Assembly (NCBI GenBank): GCA_031415375.1
Contig: JANORP010000307.1
Coordinates: forward strand, 1 to 20,858
DNA: 20,858 bases
Origin: JADKCL01 sp031415375
GTDB taxonomy: Bacteria; Bacteroidota; Bacteroidia; J057; JADKCL01
Direction of reading: 5' to 3'
Below are positions 7,157 to 15,510 of this stretch, one piece after another (the stretch's first letter is position 1; each line of letters opens with the position of its first letter). The position numbers were made by a program, and so were the translations under genes. The notes under the pieces are model-generated. The model was not told where the DNA came from, ran no database searches, and saw only the letters and a list, made by a program, of their open reading frames with translations.

Positions 7157-7468
7157 TCGGATTGGAATTGCGTTCGCCAAAGCAAGATCATTGACAATAG
7201 CCGCACTCAATCCACATACCCTATTCTTTGAAGCAACAAAGCGCCACTTCACCAGAGCTACATGATGTAAACCACCTATTTCATTGCCTTTGCGCCAGCT
7301 GTTGAGCCTTGGAGGTCGTAAATCGATTCAGAAAGCCTCGCAATCCGCTTTTTTTTCACCAAGCGCTTCGATTGTCCCCGTTTTCCGCCGCCCTACCCTC
7401 CCATATTCCGAATTCCTACGGATTTACTTCCTACATTCGCAACCTCTTTAGGTAAAATAGTAAGGTAT
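7157..7468. other. Intergenic region without a recognisable gene
   Basis: No gene, tRNA or clear hairpin terminator is visible in these 312 bases. A run of eight T (about 7350-7357) has no convincing stem before it. TACATTCG at 7432-7439, one mismatch from TAnnTTTG, lies 30 nt before the next start codon and is a weak promoter candidate for the secreted phosphodiesterase gene. Confidence 0.4.
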
Positions 7469-9715
7469 ATGGGTAATAAAATCTACTTCGCAGCGCTTTT
7501 GTGCGCCATCACATTTGCTGGTCAGCTCCATGCACAGACGGTCGCCGCAGCGCGTGCCGCAGCTGTAGGCAGCACGGTCACAGTGAGGGGCATCGTCCTC
7601 AACGGCTCAGAACTCGGCTCAATTCGCTATGTGCAAGACGGCACGGGCGGCATCGCCCTCTATGGCACCAACCTCTCAGGCTTGCAACGTGGCGACTCCG
7701 TACTCGCAACGGGTACCCTCACGAGCTACAACAACCTGCTGGAAATTACCCCGGTGACTTCCTTTACAAATCTCACTGCACAACCGCAGCCAGCCTACCA
7801 GTTGATCACGCCTTCGCAGTTCAATGAAACGGTAGAGAGCGAATTGCTTCAATTCAACAACTGCACCTTTGCCCTCGGCGGCGGCTCATTTGCGGGCAAT
7901 ACCAATTACAATGTGCTCTCAGGTGGCCAGGCACTCACCGTGCGCATCGCGAACACGAGTCCCTTGGTCGGCGCGGTCATTCCATCAGCAGCGGTACATC
8001 TCACAGGCATTGGTTCCCAGTTTTGCAGTGCGCCCGCCTCGGGCTGCACCACAGGCTATCAGCACCTCCTGCGCGATGCCAATGACATCTTGTACATTGC
8101 ATCGATCTTTGTGACGGCACCTGCCACGCAGACCAATATCACCACGACCTCCTTTGACATCAGCTGGAGCACCAATGTTGCAGGCAGCAGCTCCTATGTC
8201 AAATATGGCCTCACCCCCACGCTCGCGAGCGGCACGATCGTCGCCAACAATGCCGCCAATCACACGGTTTCACTCACAGGCCTGAGCCCTGCAACGATCT
8301 ATTACGTGCAAGGCTACGCTATCAATGGCACAGACACTGCCAAGACATTGGCGGCCCCCTTTTGCACACAGTCGCTTTCCAGTGGCAAGATCACCGCCTA
8401 TTTCAACCGCATCCCCGACCTGAGCCAATCTGTCGGGATCGACGCCCGCTACCTCGGCGCCTTGATCGCCGACACGCTCGCTGCTTATATAAGTAGGGCC
8501 ACGCAAAGCCTCGACATCTGCATCTACAACTGGGACAATGGCGTCAATGGCATGAAAATCGTGACTGCCGTGAACGCCGCCCATGCACGTGGCGTAAGCA
8601 TTCGCGTGATCTATGACGGCAGCACGGTGAGCAGCGGCACCACCGCCCTCACAGGTGCCATCCGCAAATACTCCAGCACCCAAGGCGCCAACTACACGAT
8701 CATGCACAACAAGTTTGTGATCATCGATGAAAACGCCACCGATCCCAACCTGGCCGTCGTGTGGACAGGTTCCACCAACTGGACCGCACAGCAATTGGTG
8801 AGCGATGCCAACAACGTCATCATCTTTCAAGACCAAAGCTTGGCTCGCGGCTACAAGATGGAATTTGACGAAATGTGGGGCAATGCCACCCAGACAGCGG
8901 CAGCCAGCCCCGGTGCTTCCAAATTTGGCCAATACAAAAAGGACAATACGCCCCACGAATATGTGATCGGCGGCAAAAAAGTCCAAGCCTTTTTCAGCCC
9001 CTCAGACCAGACCAATACCAAAATCCTGGACGCAATCTCAACTGCGAATACGGACTTGTATTTCGCACAATTTGCGATGACACGCTCAGACCTCGCCTAC
9101 AAGATCAAGGATCAAATTGCCTTGAACGGTTTGACGAGCAAAGGCATCATCGACGACTCGTCCTCGTCTGCGACACCTTACGGGATCTTGAAGCCTAGCA
9201 TGGGTGCCGACCTCGCGCTCTACGAGCACAGTTGGTCGCTGCACCAGAAATACTTGATTGTCGATCAAAGCAACCTGCAAAGCGATCCATTGGTACTCAC
9301 GGGTTCCCACAACTGGAGCAACAACGGCAACAACAAAAACGACGAGAATACAGTCGTGGTACACGACAATGTGATCGCCAATATCTACTATCAAGAATTC
9401 ATGGGTCGCTGGTGCGAGCGCGAGGGCATGACCTGCACGCTGTCGGGCGCCGCGGATGCACTCACCACCGAGATGGGCATCTATCCCAATCCCAATACAG
9501 GCGCATTTGTCGTGCAATTGGACGCTGCCGAGGCAGGATCGGCTGCGGTCACGCTCTATGACGTGACAGGAAAGCTGGTCTATGCCGCCAACGCATCCTT
9601 GAATGCTGGCATCAACAAAGTCGATGTCAACACCCTTGGCTTGGTTCAGGGCATCTACCTCGTGCGGGTCATCGCAGGTGACGAGGCTTGGATGGCGCGG
9701 GTGGTTGTGGAGTAA
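7469..9715 (+). CDS. Secreted PLD-like phosphodiesterase with T9SS sorting domain
   Basis: This 748-residue exported protein has four parts. A signal peptide (residues 1-22, ending LHAQ) leads into an OB-fold-like region (about 25-205, with VGSTVTVRGIVL and RYVQDGTGGIALYG). A fibronectin type III domain follows (about 213-300). The catalytic part (about 306-650) has two HKD-type half-sites: His413-x-Lys415 with Asp420 and GSTN ending at Asn437, and His592-x-Lys594 with Asp599 and GSHN ending at Asn615. The last part (about 670-748), from IYPNPNTG to RVVVE, is a T9SS type A tail. The fold is that of phospholipase D/Nuc phosphodiesterases. The OB-like domain makes an extracellular nuclease more likely than a lipase, but that is inference. 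The gene stands alone and ends 2 nt from the convergent TPR gene. Export and cell-surface attachment or release through T9SS are expected. Confidence 0.9.
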   Translation: MGNKIYFAALLCAITFAGQLHAQTVAAARAAAVGSTVTVRGIVLNGSELGSIRYVQDGTGGIALYGTNLSGLQRGDSVLATGTLTSYNNLLEITPVTSFTNLTAQPQPAYQLITPSQFNETVESELLQFNNCTFALGGGSFAGNTNYNVLSGGQALTVRIANTSPLVGAVIPSAAVHLTGIGSQFCSAPASGCTTGYQHLLRDANDILYIASIFVTAPATQTNITTTSFDISWSTNVAGSSSYVKYGLTPTLASGTIVANNAANHTVSLTGLSPATIYYVQGYAINGTDTAKTLAAPFCTQSLSSGKITAYFNRIPDLSQSVGIDARYLGALIADTLAAYISRATQSLDICIYNWDNGVNGMKIVTAVNAAHARGVSIRVIYDGSTVSSGTTALTGAIRKYSSTQGANYTIMHNKFVIIDENATDPNLAVVWTGSTNWTAQQLVSDANNVIIFQDQSLARGYKMEFDEMWGNATQTAAASPGASKFGQYKKDNTPHEYVIGGKKVQAFFSPSDQTNTKILDAISTANTDLYFAQFAMTRSDLAYKIKDQIALNGLTSKGIIDDSSSSATPYGILKPSMGADLALYEHSWSLHQKYLIVDQSNLQSDPLVLTGSHNWSNNGNNKNDENTVVVHDNVIANIYYQEFMGRWCEREGMTCTLSGAADALTTEMGIYPNPNTGAFVVQLDAAEAGSAAVTLYDVTGKLVYAANASLNAGINKVDVNTLGLVQGIYLVRVIAGDEAWMARVVVE

Positions 9716-9717
9716 TT

Positions 9718-11145
9718 CTAGGCACTAGGATGTTCATCCGCTGCCAAGGAGTCTATGATTTCTTGGTAGCGGGTGGGGCCGAGTTCTTCTTGGATTTGAT
9801 GGAGGTACAAATCTACTTTGGACAAGTTGCGAGAACCGAGATCCGTGTAAATTACATGAGCCTTGTAGAAGTAGCTCGTCGCCTCATGTACTTTACGTTG
9901 TTCAAACAAGATCCAACCTATATTATAGGAGCTTCCGGCCACCAACAATTGATCATCCAATTCTATTGCGATTTGTAGGCTTTGCAAAAGCAGCTCCAAA
10001 GCGGATTCAAAGTCGCCATTGTAAACATGGACCTGGCTGATATTGTTGAGCGTTGCAGCTTCGCCAGCTCGGTCATTGATTTCTCTACGAATTTGCAGAC
10101 TTCGCTGTAAATATACCATAGCCTCGTCAGCCTTTTTTTGCGCTAAGTAAATGGGTGCAATATTGTTGAGTATCGTGCCTTCAGCGGGCCTATCCTCTAT
10201 TTCTTTCGAAATTTCCAGGCTTTTCTCAAGGAGTTGCAAAGCCTTGCTATCTTCTCCGCGATGCCTATATATTCGGCTGATATTATTGAGCGAATTGGAC
10301 TCTCCTGATTTGTCGCCCAATACTTGAGAAATGACTAGGCTCAATTCTGAATAGCTCAGCGCGATTTCCTCCTCTCCTCTCGATCCATGAATTTGTGCCA
10401 AACTATTCAGAATCTTTGCCTCAAGCCTACGGTCATTTATTTCCTTGGCCTGCCTAAGCGCCTGCGAATGCCAAAGAATCGCCTCGTCAAACCGGCCAAT
10501 TGAACCGAGAATCCTACCGATGGAGTAGGCCATATCGGCCCGATAGCTCAGTGTCGATGGATCCGATTCAAGATCCGCAATGCGCAATTTCAGTCGCTGA
10601 AATTCCTCAATCTTTTCTGGTTTTGTCCGTCCGAAACCAGAATAATCCACGGTCATGCCTCCAGAAAAATCGATGATTGATTGCCCTTCCCTTCTCAACT
10701 CAATCTCCAAATTGCGTATCGACCAAAAGTCCTTGATCCCCTTTTGCAGCTTACGCACGATCTCCATTGAATCGGGAACAAACACAATCAAAGCAATCGG
10801 ATATTGTGAAAGCAAATCCCTGCGCTGATTGAAGTTGATACGCGCGCTGTCATCCTCGAGGATTTTTTCAAAGTTGTCCACGAGCAGGAATCCTGATTCT
10901 TGCGCTACGGCTTTGTATTGGAGGCCTTGGCGGAAGCCGAGGGGCAGCTTTAAGCGACTGAGTTTGCGGTCTGGGTATGCACTGTGCAGCGCATTTTCTA
11001 CCTCAGTGATCCATGAAAGGTGATTGTGCCTGACAATTATGAATTGAAAGACTCCTGGTTCCACAGCTGTAAGGAGCAGTGACAATTCAGTCTCATTTCG
11101 GGTCGATTCCAAGGACTTCTTGCTGGTAGATTTCTGACTCTTCAA
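9718..11145 (-). CDS. TPR protein with P-loop-less NTPase-like N-terminal domain
   Basis: The protein is up to 475 residues long. The C-terminal half has six tetratricopeptide repeats of exactly 40 residues (about 199-438), most with an LNNI-type helix A and a SLxI-type helix B, like kinesin-light-chain TPRs. The N-terminal part (about 20-155) looks like an NTPase core without a Walker A loop: strand FQFIIVRHN, Walker-B-like GFLLVDNFEKIL, then FNQRRDLLSQ, IALIVFVPDS and DFWSIR. That arrangement recurs in bacterial TPR proteins of unknown function. There is no in-frame ATG. Candidate starts are TTG at 11145 (53-nt overlap with the ATPase gene), TTG at 11085 (8 nt after its stop) and GTG at about 11064. 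Poor initiation would keep it below the ATPase in amount. It probably senses or binds a partner for the ATPase; its function is unknown. Confidence 0.8.
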   Translation of the reverse strand: MKSQKSTSKKSLESTRNETELSLLLTAVEPGVFQFIIVRHNHLSWITEVENALHSAYPDRKLSRLKLPLGFRQGLQYKAVAQESGFLLVDNFEKILEDDSARINFNQRRDLLSQYPIALIVFVPDSMEIVRKLQKGIKDFWSIRNLEIELRREGQSIIDFSGGMTVDYSGFGRTKPEKIEEFQRLKLRIADLESDPSTLSYRADMAYSIGRILGSIGRFDEAILWHSQALRQAKEINDRRLEAKILNSLAQIHGSRGEEEIALSYSELSLVISQVLGDKSGESNSLNNISRIYRHRGEDSKALQLLEKSLEISKEIEDRPAEGTILNNIAPIYLAQKKADEAMVYLQRSLQIRREINDRAGEAATLNNISQVHVYNGDFESALELLLQSLQIAIELDDQLLVAGSSYNIGWILFEQRKVHEATSYFYKAHVIYTDLGSRNLSKVDLYLHQIQEELGPTRYQEIIDSLAADEHPSA

Positions 11146-12481
11146 TAAGCGGATTCACCCGCTTGTAATTCCCATCATTGTATTCCATGACGATCAAATC
11201 CTCCAGGAGATCCTCCAAAACTGGTTCAAACTTGACCTTGCGACCCTGATCTACAACTTCCTTGAGCTGCTTGAGACAATCGATTTTTTCGGAAGAAAGA
11301 TAGCGTGAAGCATCGTTTACAAGTCGGCGTTTGGCTTCTTCGTAAGCTACCTGAGTAATTTTGCCAGCGCTATTATCGGTCAACTGTTTTGCCTTTTCAA
11401 TAATTTGAAGCAATTGCCGCGGTGAACCGCCAGAAAGCAGAATCATCTCATCAACAATTTCTTCCTTCGCAAATAATTTCTCGTCAATTCTTTTGTAAAC
11501 AAAATCTCTAAACCTCGCCAACGCCAGCCCATTTGTAGATCCATCGCGATTGGAAACCTTAACAAAGGGAAAGGATTCTATTTGGCTAAACTGTCCCAAT
11601 TTAAGGCGTTCCTTCATCAATTCAATTGGGAGCGTAAAAATGGAATATGCCTTGACTTGTTGCAAACGATTGGCATCGTCTAAAAGTATCTTTCGGCGCA
11701 ATTCGGCTGTCATCGTTTTTTCCAATCCGTCCACGATAAAAAAAACTTCTTGCCCTAATTTCTTTTTTCTTAATGCTTGATTGGCTTCATCTATGAAGGT
11801 GTTGAAAATAAAGGCAAACTCAGTAAATTTATTTCGAATTGTAGTTCTTACAGAATCCATCCAAGCTTTTGAACCCGAAATGCCCGCTCTTAATGAACCT
11901 ATGAGTGACATTAATGGCCCCAAAAGACCTGTTGCACCATCTCCTGTTCCTGCTTTGAATCCAAGATCAAGTTCACCTCCAACTGTCAAAACTTTCTTTG
12001 CTTCTTGATCTCTCTCAGCAAACCATAGCTCCATTTTCTTTAGAGGAGCATTGGAAAGAATTACGCCGTCTGCTGCCAAAGCTGCTAGGAGCTTCTGCAT
12101 TTGAAGGATGAGAATATCGACATATTCCACATCGTTCATGTCCAACTCTTGATCTGCATTGCATGTGACGCAATAAAAGCAGCTAGGGACGCTCAGCATT
12201 TTGGACAACTTTGCCAATTCGGTTGTCTTACCTGAGCCACGCATTCCTCCCAAGAAAAGTAATTTTTTCTCATTTGAATATGTGTCGGGATCAAACGTTG
12301 GCACTCCATCTATCAATTCGACATTCAACGCTTCTAGGACGATCTTCTCATTAAAGTCGCCCCGCAAGTCACTAAACTCAACAAAGAAAGCGCTATCGGG
12401 CCCAATAGGTCTGTTATGTTGGACCGCCTGAGCAATTTCACTCAACTTAAAGGCCTTCCGAGCTGTATTCACAATTGCCAT
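11093..12481 (-). CDS. AAA/STAND-like P-loop ATPase of unknown function
   Basis: The 462-residue protein has a complete ATP site: Walker A GGMRGSGKTT (78-87), Walker B VFFIVDGLEK (246-255), and a sensor-2-like GGSPRQLLQI at 351-360, followed by a C-terminal helical, perhaps winged-helix, region (about 390-450). ELDMNDVEYVDILIL (112-126) recurs in a family of bacterial ATPases that I recognise but cannot name. A glycine-rich hydrophobic stretch at about 174-203 (GLLGPLMSLIGSLRAGISG) is unusual and might touch a membrane. No nuclease, protease or TIR effector domain is evident. It overlaps or closely abuts the TPR gene downstream, so the two form an operon. The start ATG at 12481 is 55 nt after the E3-like gene; TAAATTTA at 12486-12493 is a poor promoter match. 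Parts of the gene are strikingly AT-rich (19 G+C in 60 bases at 11761-11820), suggesting acquisition by transfer. Confidence 0.85.
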   Translation of the reverse strand: MAIVNTARKAFKLSEIAQAVQHNRPIGPDSAFFVEFSDLRGDFNEKIVLEALNVELIDGVPTFDPDTYSNEKKLLFLGGMRGSGKTTELAKLSKMLSVPSCFYCVTCNADQELDMNDVEYVDILILQMQKLLAALAADGVILSNAPLKKMELWFAERDQEAKKVLTVGGELDLGFKAGTGDGATGLLGPLMSLIGSLRAGISGSKAWMDSVRTTIRNKFTEFAFIFNTFIDEANQALRKKKLGQEVFFIVDGLEKTMTAELRRKILLDDANRLQQVKAYSIFTLPIELMKERLKLGQFSQIESFPFVKVSNRDGSTNGLALARFRDFVYKRIDEKLFAKEEIVDEMILLSGGSPRQLLQIIEKAKQLTDNSAGKITQVAYEEAKRRLVNDASRYLSSEKIDCLKQLKEVVDQGRKVKFEPVLEDLLEDLIVMEYNDGNYKRVNPLIEESEIYQQEVLGIDPK

Positions 12482-12536
12482 GCTGTAAATTTAGTAGTTT
12501 TCCACCAATAATCTCCACCGTACCTCTTACGCACGC

Positions 12537-14021
12537 TCACTCTCCCACTGCAATCTCCCTCCCATTCCACCGCACGCAGCGCAGCTGTGGAAACGCAGTC
12601 GGCTTGAAGATGCTCTTGCCGAGCAACATGCGTACGCACTCTTGCACGCCTTCGATGATGCTCGGGTGCGGGTGTACCATCTCGGCGAGCTCATGGATGC
12701 CTTTGCGCATGCTGATGAGGAGGGCAACGGCCTGAATGGCGCTGCTTGCATCTTGCCCGACTGCCCGCATGCCCAGAATGCGCATCTCGGCGTCGTCGGT
12801 GACGATGATTTTGAAAAAGCCTTGCGTCTTGCGCATGGCGATTGCGCGCGGGATGCACGCGTAGTCCCATGTGGCGACGCGGTAGCTGAGGCCTGCAGCA
12901 CGCGCCTGAATTTCGTTCATGCCTACGCCCGCCACTTCGGGATCCAAAAACATGATCGTGCTGATGTTGTCGTAGCACAAGGGTCGCTCGGGCTGCCCAA
13001 AGATCTTCTCGACCGCATAGCGTCCTTCCAGTTCACCGACATTCACGAGGGCGATGTCGCAGGTGATGTCGCCGACGGCGAAAATGTTTGCGGCAGTCGT
13101 GCCCGTGTCTTTGTTGGGTTCCACGAGCTGCCCTTTGTCATTGAACTTGACTGAGGTGTTCTCCAATCCAAGACCATGTACATTGGGGGTGCGGCCGATG
13201 CTGATAAGCGCTTTCTCGACATTAAAAATGGCAGTGCTACCGTCGGTGTATTGGAGTTCATATTCGACGCGGTCATCTTTGATCTGCATGCGCAACAGGC
13301 TGGCATTGCGGTGAATGGTCACGCCTTGCGCCTCCAGATTGGTCTCGACGACTTGCACGATGTCGGCGTCCTCAAATGGGAGTATGCGGGCTGCCTTGTC
13401 GATCAAATAGACTTTGGTCCTGCCGAGCAGGGCAAAGATCGTCGCAAATTCGCAGCCAATGACACCGGCGCCAAGGATGACCATGCTCTCTGGGTAATCT
13501 TGGAGTCGGCTGATGCCGTCGCTCGTGAGGATCACCTGCTCATCGATCGGAATGTGAGGCAGCCGACGTGGGCTGCTGCCCGTGGCCAGGATCACAAAAT
13601 CGGCCTCATAGTGGAGCAGACCGCCCGCGGTCTCGATGCGAATGCGGTGATCGCTCTCCATGATCGCATGGCCTTGCACATACAGGAGGTCGGGATGGCT
13701 GTCACAATCGTTGCAACGCTCGACATGGAGGCGCAGCTGCTCCATGCGAAATTGCACTGCGGCCGCTACCTGCGCGGCGACGTCAGCAAAGGCGACATTC
13801 CTGCTGGGCAACCCAAAGGCTATGTTTTGGTGACGCCAGTTCGCCAATTCCTGGCCGATTTCCCAAAAGGTTTTGGAGCTGAGCGCACCATCGTGCAAAC
13901 CTGCCCCACCTAGTTTGTCCTTTTCGACCAGCAATACGCGCTTGCCAAAATCGATCGCACGCATCGCGGCTGCATAGCCTGCCGGCCCAGCACCGATCAC
14001 ACAGAGGTCAAAATGTTCCAT
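12537..14021 (-). CDS. Dihydrolipoyl-dehydrogenase-like flavoprotein lacking the redox cysteines
   Basis: The 494-residue protein has the full E3/glutathione-reductase layout: FAD motif VIGAGPAGYAAAM (8-20), ILATGSSPRRLP, NAD motif VILGAGVIGCEFA, IFAVGDIT, and the C-terminal dimer domain with HPHPSIIEG, which keeps the His-Glu pair of E3. The decisive difference is at residues 37-50. Where E3 has a CxxxxC disulfide (LGGTCLNVGC), this protein reads LGGAGLHDGALSSK, with Gly41 and Ala46 in place of both cysteines. It cannot perform disulfide chemistry at this site. It may transfer electrons directly between NAD(P)H and another acceptor, as the one-cysteine SthA transhydrogenases do. I believe related cysteine-less proteins exist in other bacteria, so it need not be a decaying copy. 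No lipoyl-enzyme genes are nearby. The frame is intact over the normal family length. Confidence 0.9.
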   Translation of the reverse strand: MEHFDLCVIGAGPAGYAAAMRAIDFGKRVLLVEKDKLGGAGLHDGALSSKTFWEIGQELANWRHQNIAFGLPSRNVAFADVAAQVAAAVQFRMEQLRLHVERCNDCDSHPDLLYVQGHAIMESDHRIRIETAGGLLHYEADFVILATGSSPRRLPHIPIDEQVILTSDGISRLQDYPESMVILGAGVIGCEFATIFALLGRTKVYLIDKAARILPFEDADIVQVVETNLEAQGVTIHRNASLLRMQIKDDRVEYELQYTDGSTAIFNVEKALISIGRTPNVHGLGLENTSVKFNDKGQLVEPNKDTGTTAANIFAVGDITCDIALVNVGELEGRYAVEKIFGQPERPLCYDNISTIMFLDPEVAGVGMNEIQARAAGLSYRVATWDYACIPRAIAMRKTQGFFKIIVTDDAEMRILGMRAVGQDASSAIQAVALLISMRKGIHELAEMVHPHPSIIEGVQECVRMLLGKSIFKPTAFPQLRCVRWNGREIAVGE

Positions 14022-14034
14022 TGACAGATTCTTA

Positions 14035-14049
14035 TTCAGATATTCTGAA
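14035..14049. promoter_or_regulatory. 15-bp inverted repeat upstream of the E3-like gene
   Basis: TTCAGA and TCTGAA flank a TAT centre, giving a perfect 6+3+6 palindrome 14 nt upstream of the ATG at 14021. It could be an operator or a leader hairpin. No exact TAnnTTTG element is visible in the 126-nt gap, so its position relative to the transcription start is unknown. Confidence 0.3.
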
Positions 14050-14147
14050 CGGAAGATAAGGGGTACAGCTGAATTTCTGCGATTGAAATGGAGCCGTACA
14101 CCCGATTCACTCAGATATGACCTCTCTTACTGCTCGACGATCGATTG

Positions 14148-15476
14148 TCATCGCTGAATCACCATCTTGCGCGTCACACGATGGTCTCCCACTTGCATCG
14201 TGTAATAATAAACGCCATCGGGGATCGTATGTACCGAATAGACCAGACGGTGGTTTCCAGCAGGCACCATCTCATTGACCAAGACGGCGACCGATTTGCC
14301 CATGATATCATAGACTTCGATGAGCACGAGGTGATCCTCTCCGATTGCGTATTCGATCACGGTGGTCTCCCTGAAGGGATTGGGATAGTTTTGGCGCAGG
14401 TTTTCATGCCAAGCTCTGGGATCCTCGACGCCGACGACCACCTTGGAGAGACGGTAAACAAACTCACCAGCCGCATAGGCGATCGTGTCATTGATCTTGC
14501 GGAAGCGGTTGAAGGTATTCGTGCCCGATTGCAGCACCCAATTGAGGCCACCATCGGTGGTGTGATAAGTTCCTAAATCGCCGCCGATCCAGCCGATCGT
14601 ATCGTTGAGAAAGCCGATGCCCTCTGCATTGTAGAGTCCGGTCGGTCCCCCGCCTGCACTGATGTCGAAGTCGAGCCAAGTCAAGCCGCCATCTGTCGTC
14701 TTGAGCATGTATTGCGCGCCTGAATTTTGAAATGCCTCGAGTGAAATGTAACCGATGAGTGGTGAAGGAAAACTGATCTTCCAACAAATTTCCTTCGGGT
14801 GAGCACTCGTGTGTACTGTGCGCCAGCTGTCACCCCCATCCACCGTCATCAAGACGCGGCCCTTGCCTGTGAAGTAATTGCCGTTGCTGCCCACGGCAAA
14901 TCCCGTGTCGGCATTTACAAAATAGACATCGACGAGGCCGCCAGCCAAGCTATCGAGATTGGTATAGGTCCATGATGTCCCTTGGTCGGTTGTCTTGTAA
15001 AAACCAGCAGGCTGCGAATAGCGCCCGACACCAACGACCGTCGAGTCGGTCACGCGGTGCATCCCACAGATGCCCGCATCGGCAGGTCCGGGGAAATTGA
15101 GGACTGGCGACCATGTGTCGCCCCCGTCAGATGTTTGGTAGAGGATTGCTGTGTCGCCCAAGGTGCCACTTTGTTCCAATGTGCCCACCCAACCGTGTAG
15201 ATCGTCGGCAAACACGATGTCACGCAGGGAAAAATTGAGCGAGTCCCAGACCTTGACCCACGAATTTCCACCGTCATACGTGCGGGCTACATAACCGTCA
15301 TCGTTGGTATATGCAAAATTGACTGCAAACCCCGTGTCTGCGTTCAAAAAGTAAATGTCGTCGAATCGGTAGGAATTTGTGGGAGAATTGGTGGCCGTCC
15401 ATTGGTAGGTATAGGCCTGGGCTTGAAGTGTCCAAGCAGCCATTAGCCATATGCAAAAGAGTTGAACTGATTTCAT
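14148..15476 (-). CDS. Secreted YCF48/Asp-box repeat protein with T9SS sorting domain
   Basis: The 442-residue product starts with a signal peptide (MKSVQLFCIWLMAAWTLQAQA). The body (about 25-345) has six Asp-box motifs of the form T-x-DGG-x-(S/T)W, for example RTYDGGNSW, YQTSDGGDTW and YHTTDGGLNW. They alternate with segments such as ADTGFAV and LHGWVG. This is the pattern of YCF48/HCF136-like and sialidase-type beta-propellers, and no catalytic residues of sialidases are apparent. The last 80 or so residues (NYPNPFRETT to KMVIQR) are a T9SS type A sorting domain. Such proteins in Bacteroidota are exported and usually of unknown function. I chose the ATG at 15476 because it gives a clean signal peptide and follows a promoter candidate. 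The frame is open to 15620, but the extra 48 codons run across the inverted repeat upstream. Confidence 0.88.
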   Translation of the reverse strand: MKSVQLFCIWLMAAWTLQAQAYTYQWTATNSPTNSYRFDDIYFLNADTGFAVNFAYTNDDGYVARTYDGGNSWVKVWDSLNFSLRDIVFADDLHGWVGTLEQSGTLGDTAILYQTSDGGDTWSPVLNFPGPADAGICGMHRVTDSTVVGVGRYSQPAGFYKTTDQGTSWTYTNLDSLAGGLVDVYFVNADTGFAVGSNGNYFTGKGRVLMTVDGGDSWRTVHTSAHPKEICWKISFPSPLIGYISLEAFQNSGAQYMLKTTDGGLTWLDFDISAGGGPTGLYNAEGIGFLNDTIGWIGGDLGTYHTTDGGLNWVLQSGTNTFNRFRKINDTIAYAAGEFVYRLSKVVVGVEDPRAWHENLRQNYPNPFRETTVIEYAIGEDHLVLIEVYDIMGKSVAVLVNEMVPAGNHRLVYSVHTIPDGVYYYTMQVGDHRVTRKMVIQR

Positions 15477-15510
15477 AATAGCGACATTGGGAAGAAGGGC
15501 GAAACAAATT

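Noticed and set aside
6425..7252. Leftward 275-codon open frame opposite the Uma2 gene
   Set aside because: It is antisense to a gene with clear Uma2 motifs, has no recognisable domain, and would run into the suf promoter region.
13176..13913. Rightward 245-codon open frame
   Set aside because: It is antisense to the conserved FAD/NAD domains of the E3-like gene and has no family features.
12537..14021. Calling the E3-like gene a pseudogene because the cysteines are missing
   Set aside because: The frame is complete and all other cofactor and dimer motifs are kept, which fits a functional variant better than decay.
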